A stretch of 64,000 nucleotides of DNA, from positions 744,001 through 808,000 of the forward strand of contig CAJINV010000020.1 of NCBI GenBank assembly GCA_905178155.1, given 5' to 3'. The notes below the pieces were generated by a model. It had not been told where the DNA came from, did not search any database, and worked only from the letters and a program-made list of their open reading frames with translations. Below, piece by piece: positions 57,201 to 64,000 of this stretch. This stretch comes from Amoebophrya sp. A120 (lineage: Eukaryota; Sar; Dinophyceae; Syndiniales; Amoebophryaceae). Numbering within the stretch: position 1 is the stretch's first letter; each line of letters opens with the position of its first letter. A program made the position numbers and the translations under genes.

Positions 57201-58738
57201 CTTACGAAACACTCGCGACGCTCCGCACTGGATCAGCGCCACCGAAGGTGCACGTGACCGATTTGTTGGACGACGAGGACGGCTTCCTCGCTGGTAAAAT
57301 GAAGCACAGCAACTACCAAAGCAACTCGGCGTCGAAATTGACAAACGCGAGTTCTTGCGGGGTACCAACAACCATCGTAGACGCTAGTATAGCTGGAAGT
57401 TGTACAACTGGCAACATCGATGATTATTGCCACGGATCCGACCCGTCTGTGTCGGCGAACTCTTCGCGAAATGGTTCGAAAGCGAGCGGGACCATGCAGA
57501 ATTCCCTGACCTGTTCCACCACAGCGACGAAAAGTTCCACGATGTCTAGTACTAACACTCTACCCTCGTGGTTGCAGGGGAACCTGAGTGCGGCGCGCTC
57601 CTTGGTGATCAACGATAATATTACCGGGGACGATGTTAATATAATCGGCGCAAACAGCAATAGTAGTTCGTCTACGGCGGGCATCTTCAACCACCTACAG
57701 CTACACCACGCTGCTTCCTCTCCAGTAGGAGCGGGAACGGGAGGACGAGAAATGTGTAGTAGAGCGGCTACAAAGCACACAAACGGGGACCACAATACCG
57801 GGCAAAACGAAGCAGGCGTCTGCGGTCCAAGTTCTCCAAACGAGAAGATGTTGCACCACCAGCTTCCAAAGCGGCCAAGTGCGAAAATCACGAATCTCGA
57901 GACGCTGAACAAATCCGTCACGGTGGAACAGTTGTTCACCGAGTTATGTTGAGAGTGCACAACTACAACCTCTCCGCCTCATTTGTGATGCAAAATCCCA
58001 AATCCAAATCGAGTTGTGTTGGGCCCTTGTGGCGCGGTTTGCATTTACACACTCCGGACGAGGCTTCCCAAGGAAGCAGTACTAGAATCTGCGCATGAAG
58101 AACAAGAACATGTCATGTTCAGGCTCCACAACTACATGTGCAGGTTTTTGTATTGCATTGCTGCTCATGCCAACATACAAATGAGGGGCACGAGGGGATG
58201 AAGTTTTGCACTGTCATACGAGTTTCTCGAGTACTACACGACCCTGGACTACAAAAACAAAGTGATCGGCGTGACCGGCATTCGGAACCGCCGTCCGGAG
58301 GACGGCACGCGGTTTCATTTTTTGATCGAAGACCCCTTTGAGCCGGCGATCCTGGAAAACCCCCGCGCGGGGAGACGGTTGCTCGGCATGATGGACGGCT
58401 CCACGTTTGAGCACACGGGGAACAATCGGGTTCCGGGCTACCCGCGCTTTCTCGACGCTTTGCTGCGGGCGAAAATGCACCTGCTCCACTGCGCCAAGGC
58501 GAAGGAGGCGAGGCGGGAAGCGGAACTGGGGCAGGCCCTGCGGGAAGAGGATAGTAAGGGCACGAAGAAATCATCATCATCCTCCGGAGGAATAACCGGA
58601 AGTGCGAACTTGTTTTCGGCTGAAGTATCAAACGGCGGCACGACGAACATGAACCACGGTAGTCCTACTTTTGTTGACCCAGCACAGTTCCAGTTATCTG
58701 CCATGGACGCTTCGGTGCTTACGATGTTTCACTTGTGA
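45290..58738 (+). CDS. Very large protein with two nucleotidyltransferase domains (TUTase/non-canonical poly(A) polymerase type)
   Basis: Proposed exons: 45290-46237, 48385-49098, 49202-52786, 52935-54104, 54369-55199, 55519-55692, 55868-56342, 56508-57944, 58224-58738, about 3,300 residues. The first 2,300 are Gly/Ser/Thr/Asn/Gln-rich and probably disordered. A first nucleotidyltransferase-like domain has V-G-S-C-V-R-G-T...S-D-V-D-F (Asp pair at 52661-52669). The second has V-R-I-F-G-S...S-D-V-D-C-G (56228-56236), A-R-V-P-I-V-K-C, F-D-I-S-V, the substrate-domain motif G-T-L-S-S-Y-S-Y, and after the last intron F-L-E-Y-Y and the PAP-associated motif I-E-D-P-F-E. This order is that of cytoplasmic terminal uridylyl- or adenylyltransferases acting on RNA 3' ends. 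A tail follows. The far 5' exons could be a separate gene, but frames join without a break. Confidence 0.8.
46202..48384 (+). repeat. Three copies of a 36-bp exon-edge repeat around two 1-kb inserts
   Basis: AGTGGTTTCCACCACTCGGT... (36 bp, encoding S-G-F-H-H-S-V-P-G-M-N-T) occurs at 46202-46237, 47246-47281 and 48349-48384. The inserts between copies are 1008 and 1067 bp. Copies 2 and 3 are preceded by similar GAATAACAG and GAATTAACAG; copies 1 and 2 are followed by similar TATCACAGG and TATAACAGG. Collapsing all three copies to one keeps the host frame (shift 2147, frames 2 to 1). Confidence 0.9.
47301..48346 (+). mobile_element. Probable TIR element within the compound insert
   Basis: The left end TAATTCAGCGAATTCC, followed by an A run and TTTTTTAGGTC, is matched in inverted orientation at the right end, finishing CGTTGAATTA. 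The 5-bp flanks ATGTC and ACAGT do not match. Near its left end AACGCGTTTCGCTTTCAATG resembles the end of the 16542 element. The first insert (46238-47245) has only weak inverted ends. Confidence 0.6.
54105..54363 (+). mobile_element. Introner, family 2 (259 bp)
   Basis: It starts TATCAAATGCAAAAATGTCT and ends ACTTTTGCAATTCATA. The TSD TTGCG is at 54100-54104 and 54364-54368. The join reads E-D-V-A-W-A-P-R-G. Confidence 0.95.
55200..55513 (+). mobile_element. Introner, family 1 (314 bp)
   Basis: It starts TATGGGAGTGTCGGG and ends CCTTACACTCCCATA. The TSD TGTTG is at 55195-55199 and 55514-55518. The join reads L-T-L-L-L-I-G-G-G-M. Confidence 0.94.
57945..58218 (+). mobile_element. Introner (274 bp)
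   Basis: It starts TATGTTGAGAGTGCACAACT and ends TTTTGCACTGTCATA, an imperfect inverted pair. The TSD CGAGT is at 57940-57944 and 58219-58223. Removal joins L-F-T-E to F-L-E-Y-Y, a motif kept in TUTases. Confidence 0.9.
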
Positions 58739-60273
58739 GAACAACCTCCGAAAGGGGGAGCTCGTAGCTGTGCTTCGCCGCTGCACATGTTGATCAAGAC
58801 ATCGTCGCATTGAATGCGAACAACAAGGACATTAAAAACTTGATGTCGGTTTTATTTCCTTGCACGAGGAAAAAGACCTGATCGGATAAAAATTTCAAGA
58901 TCAAAGCTATGAATGCTGTAAGAACGACCACGTGCGTAGAAACACAACTCGATAATTTTCGTCATTTGTATCTATCTGTAATGCTCGATAATTTTTCCTT
59001 CGAACGATGAACGCTGTATTCGTACGAAGAAAAACGTAGAGGAGGATGTAACCACTTGCTTTGGTCGTGGTGAACCTCCTTTTTGTTTTTCCAGATTTTG
59101 TAAGTCATCAGATCACGATAAACTTGAACTTCAATTTTTTTTTGTTCTCCCAGCGAGGACATTCAACTAAAGAATTTGAACGCGACGGAACCCGCCTCTA
59201 CTCATTTTCAACTATTACATGATTGATTTCTTTTCTTTTTCACTTCTCTTCCCGAACGACCAGCACTTTGTCTACTAGTACTTCGAGGTAGCTAGCACGG
59301 ATGAACTACTATTCTTGATAAGTACTGCTCATAAGAACTTACCCCGTTTTTATATCATCATTTCGTCCTGTTTTAGTTTTTCTTTTTCGTTTTCGGTCAA
59401 CAGATTGTCACTGGCCGTACCAGCGTCAACAGGTATCATGGTGTTATCTCCGATGAGGTTTCTTCAAGCTCTCATTCGATTTTGTCGTGTCTAGTAGGTC
59501 TACAAATTATTGTAGGCAGTATTGCTGCAGCAGAAGTCTCCGACTCTTTACAACGAGGAAAACCAAAAAAATCTAGAGCGACAGCAAAGAGCGCCGGAAT
59601 TCGTTCCACGAATCCGTTTCGAATCGCTCGCTGTGGTGTAGTTGCCTCAAGATGAAGTGCTGCTATTCTACATGCTGTCATAAAAAAACCCAGGAAATAA
59701 TTTTCAGCGACAAGAACACATACCGAGCAAAAAATCAAAAGACATGAAAAACAGCAGACATGGTATTGCACCAAACTCGTGATATCGACGTAATTCTTTG
59801 AATACAGTCGGAGCTGCATCCATGGAAAGAATGGATATGTTCTTCTTTTTCTTTTTTTCATTTCGCATGGTGCTTTTGATTCCACCCCTTCTGCTTTTCG
59901 AGCAATTTTGTTTTCGTTTTTTCGGAGAGATATTGATAAGAAACAAACCAGTTTTCGTGTGGGTGGAGGGAAGTGTTTTGAGTGAAGAGCAAGAATAAAT
60001 CGCACAAGGACTACAGCACGAGGGAGAGGACCGCGGCAAATTTGACTCGAAGTAGTCGAAAATGATAGCCCCGCCCACAAATTCTTGTAGGGCGCAAATC
60101 AAAATCCAGCCACACTGCAACCTTTTGATTGTTCGTCCGCGATTCCTTGTGTATGTGAATTTTATAGCTTTGATAACATCAAGATATCGCTTGTAGTTTT
60201 AGAATTGACACAGTTTATTTCTTTATTTGCTTCACCACCGCGAAGAAAATATGATCTCGAGAAATAAGTAGAA
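58739..60273. other. Intergenic, 1.5 kb
   Basis: AT-rich with many short T runs. Open frames on the - strand (59472-60080, 59704-60120) are Phe/Cys/Lys-rich and show no domain; I do not call them. Confidence 0.55.
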
Positions 60274-63200
60274 ATGATGCCGCCTTTCAATCCTAATCAG
60301 CAGAGTCACCAGGCGACGGGCACTATGAAATGCAAAAGCATCGTGCTAGTATAAATTTAAATTGCATGACAAATTCCCTCAGCATGAAAAATAAAATTTG
60401 TAATGCGGATTTAGGTAAGGAGGGAGATTTGTGATGCATGATTGCGATTACTACGAGTGCGATACTTTTGCACAGGATAGGCACGAACAGCTCGGGGTTG
60501 TCCCAGTTCGCGCCCATGAGCAGGCCCATTGCCTTATTGAGAGGAAAAATCCCCCCTCCCCATATTGAAAACGTATCCGTCTGAAAATTTGTGATGCGCA
60601 TTTGTGACCTCAAATCCTGTCTGTCTTGCAAGAAGGCAAGTCCAGAGAGCGCCCCGCACTTTCCAGGCGGTTCGTGATGCTGTTGGGCTTAGAGCATACA
60701 CATTTGCCATGCTAGGCGCCTACGTCAAAACCTCTCGACTGAGGCTTGGCATATGCCTGCAGTCCTCTCCAGCAAGACAAATCTGATTTTTGTACGGAAA
60801 TCCAGCATCAGAAACTTCGTTTCGATATGGGGAGGGGGGATTTTTCCTTTTAATATCCCTCCGGAGGACCCTCGCCACCCTTTTTGCCTTCTGATGACAT
60901 ACCCCCGCTGCACCAACAGAACATGCCGGGCGTTGTCTCTGGGTTTGGTCTACCATCAGCTGCACCACCAGGTACTAGAAGTTGTACAGGCGTTTATTTC
61001 TTTAATTATCAGTACGACTCCGAAAACAAATATGCACTCGCCCCTTCGTTCACGTTCTACAACGACATCTAAGTCTAATGCGAGAAAAAGAAAAATAGAG
61101 GTTGCAGCTTCGTTTTGTTCCAGATGCTGATCATGCTTGCCAGGCACTATAATCGTCTCGATTGTAGTGTTACGACTGCGACAAAAATCTGATCAATCGC
61201 TGTGATATTTTTTTTACAGGTTTTAACCCCACCAGTGTTTGCGGCGCGGCTCCTCCTGCGGCTGCAACGCCCGCTGCCCATGGGGCGGGACGGCAGCGCG
61301 GTACAGTGGCTGTGAACATCATGAATAAGGACAAACCCAAACGAACTCCTATGGAAGGATTTATGACAACCACCAAGTGGGGCGACGTTCCGTTTGCCGG
61401 CGATGTGGCAGACGCAGAGAGTGATGTTGAACAAGCGCTGAATAACATCAACGGCTTCGGACCGCAGCGAAGTGAGAGCAATAACTTCGAGCCCGAACAA
61501 CAGCAAATGAACGAGAACGCAAAAATTGGAGATCATCATCATCAGGGCTTGTGTGGTGCATTACCCGCTGGCACGACGCCGACCGCGCAGCAAGCTCGGG
61601 CACGATACCAAAGCGGGCAGCAAGAGCAGCAGTCCATCTTTCAGGAACAAGAAAATTTGAGCATGAACTTGAAACTGCAGCAGCAACAGCAGCAAATGAT
61701 GCAACGGCAACAGGAACAACTGGACCGACAGCGGCAACCGCAGGAGCCGCATTTTCAGCAGCAGAAGGCGCATCGGTTCAATGCGCAGCAGCAACAGAGG
61801 TTCCAATTTGACGACGATCAGCATTACGAGGACGGTGTCGCACCGGAACAGCTCATCTTCCAAATGCAGCAGCAGATGATGAAAAAGGACAAGGTTAAGC
61901 AGGAACTACGCGCTGAGGAGGAGGAGAACAATGGTCGGGGGCGGGGCCAAGGCCAGAAGCTGGAGAACAACATGACAAACATCAAGAACACCCTGAACCA
62001 AAACGAAAACCAGTTCGATCAATTCCGATCCTCGCAAATGAACCAAAATTTCAACAACTTCAACCACAATGGCAATTTCCACAAAAATTTCCGAATGTCC
62101 ACCACCTCCTCCGATGCCGCGGAGCAGGTGCACCTGTTGCAACAGAAGCCGAACCAAAACCTTGACCCGCACAGCCCCCCGTTCGTCGCACACCAGCAGT
62201 CTTTGCCCATGCGGCAATCGCAGCCGTTCCGCCCGCCCCAAGGCCTGCCCCGTGCGGCTGGTCCGCGGGAAAGTTTCGGCGTGCCGTGCGAACATAGTGG
62301 ACCGAGCCTGGGCAGCGGTCATGTGGGGGGACCCGGCAAGCAGGGCGGGGTGAATCAATCGCCGGCTAATGCGGATTTGATGAGTCCGCAGTTGGAACTC
62401 GGTATGCGTATGCAGCAGGAGCAGCAGCAGCAGCAAGGTAAAGGCTTCCTCAATGGAGGTGGAGGACCTGTTACTAAGTGGAACTTTCTAGGAATGAGGA
62501 AATTTTGAAAAAATTGCCCCCCCTTCGAATTCTCTTCCGAAAGCAGCAGCTCTTCGTAGCTGTGTTTGGCTGGCGTGGCGCGCCAGCATTTGTTTGCTGT
62601 ATTCGAAAATGGAAGCGGGAAGCGACTGTGTCAGAGTTCGGACGCATTGCCGCGCAGTGAAATCACCAAAGCAGGCAGGCGGCTTTTCGGGTGCCACTCA
62701 CCTCGATCGCCAACTAGCCATCGCCGGAGGCTCAGCACACACCTACAAAGCCGCGCTTCATCTGAATAACGGCCGCGATCTCTACATGTGCATCGCAGTG
62801 AGAGCACCGCGCTAAGGTGGCAGGTCTTTGAGGTCTCTGGGCCTACTCTACCGAACAGCAGCTCGCCGGCAATCGCCTAGTGGGGCTTCCAACCCAAGGC
62901 GGCAGCCCTGGAAGGGGCCAATGGGGTCGGGCGCGTGGCCTGGCCGGCTCGAGGAGTTGCAGAAACATTTGAAAAGAATGGCGGAGGACTACCGCGGCGC
63001 CCTCAAGTGCCTCGGCCGGGTTTTGGCGGGGTGCCCCAACAAAGGTCGCGCCCGAGGGCTCAGCCCCGCTCTGCTTTTCTTGGTGTTTCTTGTATGCTTC
63101 AAATAGAGATCTGCGCTTTCCGCTCGTGATTCAATTTCCGAGGAAAATGGCGAAGGGGGGGGTCGCGGGGGGGCCGGAGGGGGCCTCGAGAGGGCCCCCA

Positions 63201-64000
63201 CTGAAGGGGGCAAAAATCGCCCCCGTGCCGTCGTGATTCAATTTCCGAGGAAAATGGCGAAGAGGGGGGGGGAAGGCAAGGGGGAGGGGCCGGGGGGCCC
63301 TGAGTTTTCCTCGGAAATTGAATCGCGACGGTATGGCACCGCTTTTTGCCTTGTTTCGAGGCGAATCTGGGAATTGGCCTGCTTTGCCGGCCTTCCCGGG
63401 CTCCCTTTTTTGGGTAGCGAGCGCGGCAACAAAACACGCCCAAAGCGAGGCCAAAACCATCACCATAGCACCGCGATTCAATTTCCGAGGAAAATTTCGA
63501 GTCCGGTGCGAAATGCCCTCAAGTTGGGAGCGGTAGGACCAAAGCCGCGGCAGGTTGGTTCACGGTGGGAAGCTGTCGACGGCGTGGGATATTTAGCGCG
63601 GTTCGGTAAGGGGGTATACCTGCCCCGGTTTAGCCGTTTTATTTGTAGCGCATGGCGTCCATGAGTAGGAAGGCCCATGGCGCTTGAGGTTTTGGCTCAA
63701 TGGCTTTGAGAATGATGCGGGTGTGTGGAGGCGCCACCATTCGGAGAGCAAGGCGCTGTCTTTTAGGTGCAGCCGCGATAAAGCCCATTATATGTGAGCC
63801 ACGGATGGCTCTCCAGGCTCGGCGACCACAGTTGTCCACGGGGCTCTGCGAGCTCGTCTCGCGCAGCGGTATTCGCAAATGGGCCGGCACAGGGCCGCGA
63901 CCTGATATCTCCACCTGCCTACTTTCACCTGGGGACTGAATTTTTTCGAATTTTCCTCATTCCTAGAAACTTCCACTTAGTACCTGTGAACAACCAGAAT
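60274..64000 (+). CDS. Gln/Asn-rich protein, 3'-partial
   Basis: Exons: 60274-60323, 60485-60534, 60861-60971, 61220-62471, then 63988 to beyond the window. It starts M-M-P-P-F-N-P-N-Q-Q from ATG 60274. The intron 60972-61219 is GTAC...TTTTTTTACAG; the other three are TIR elements. The N-terminus is Pro/Ser/Gly-rich, with a short segment resembling stress-granule linkers (K-R-T-P-M-E-G-F-M). The centre is a long Gln-rich stretch (about 61620-61890), then an Asn-rich one (61970-62090), and R-P-P-Q-G-L-P near 62230. Composition is prion-like; a role in RNA granules or transcription is only a guess. Without removal of the last element the frame would stop at 62506-62508. Confidence 0.75.
60324..60479 (+). 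mobile_element. Introner, family 3 (156 bp)
   Basis: It starts TATGAAATGCAAAAGCATCG and ends CGATACTTTTGCACAGGATA. The TSD GGCAC is at 60319-60323 and 60480-60484. The join reads A-T-G-T-N-S-S-G. It is related to the copy at 29344. Confidence 0.93.
60535..60855 (+). mobile_element. Introner (321 bp)
   Basis: It starts TATTGAGAGGAAAAATCCCC and ends GGGGATTTTTCCTTTTAATA. The flanks TGCCT (60530-60534) and TCCCT (60856-60860) differ at one base. The join reads R-P-I-A-S-G-G-P. Confidence 0.87.
62472..63982 (+). mobile_element. Large TIR element in a gene (1511 bp), 'giant introner'
   Basis: It starts TACTAAGTGGAACTTTCTAG and ends with the inverted copy over about 43 bases, finishing CTTCCACTTAGTA. 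The TSD CCTGT is at 62467-62471 and 63983-63987. Removal joins G-G-P-V to N-N-Q-N, matching the host composition. The interior has no recognisable transposase but a repeated 20-mer (see the separate entry). Confidence 0.9.
63128..63494. repeat. 20-mer repeated four times inside the 1.5-kb element
   Basis: GATTCAATTTCCGAGGAAAA occurs at about 63128, 63235 and 63475 in direct orientation, and once inverted at 63305-63324. The first two are followed by TGGCGAAG and long G runs. Similar spaced repeats with G runs occur in the 41154 element, with a different core. Confidence 0.85.

Noticed and set aside
59472-60120. Overlapping - strand frames of 202 and 138 codons
   Set aside because: Phe/Cys/Lys-rich translations typical of AT-rich non-coding DNA, and two competing frames over the same bases.

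Overview
The window is nuclear DNA of a protist, most likely a dinoflagellate-lineage parasite of the Syndiniales (Amoebophrya-like). The reasons are: genes with many introns; every convincing gene on the + strand, as in dinoflagellate one-way gene arrays; dozens of short 'introner' elements with inverted ends that act as introns, a feature I associate with published Amoebophrya genomes; and long Ser/Thr/Gly/Gln-rich proteins. This is inference; no rRNA or marker gene is present to settle it.

Layout (all +). 2-13962: 3' part of a gene for a giant Cys-rich repeat surface protein with one membrane segment and a charged tail. 15248-15616: small coiled-coil protein. 16007-21543: Ser/Arg-rich protein of unknown function. 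About 21800-22399: unresolved small multi-exon gene. 23219-23927: CCHC zinc-knuckle protein. 24290-24497: possible orphan exon. 25047-31652: long coiled-coil protein. 32976-35416: ornithine aminotransferase. 36824-38608: Alba-domain protein with an unassigned C-terminal half. 39726-42903: unknown protein. 43402-44323: SET-domain protein. 45290-58738: very large protein with two nucleotidyltransferase (TUTase/non-canonical poly(A) polymerase type) domains. 60274 to past the window end: Gln/Asn-rich protein. The spaces between genes look empty.

The strongest signal is one mobile-DNA system running through nearly all of these genes. I located 24 insertions (109 bp to 1.7 kb). Their terminal inverted repeats (TIRs) begin with TA, and they are flanked by 5-bp direct repeats (target site duplications, TSDs): 17 exact, 4 with one mismatch, 3 unresolved. 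In every coding case that I could resolve, removing the element plus one TSD copy restores an open frame and joins recognisable protein sequence; ornithine aminotransferase is the clearest test. The boundaries mostly cannot be GT-AG, so the introns appear to be defined by their inverted ends. Three large elements (1424, 1511 and 1714 bp) obey the same rule as the 109-345 bp ones, which suggests that one insertion machinery made both. Ordinary GT-AG introns coexist with them and often begin GTAC or GTAT.

Exon joins were worked out by eye from reading frames and protein similarity; no transcript evidence was available.
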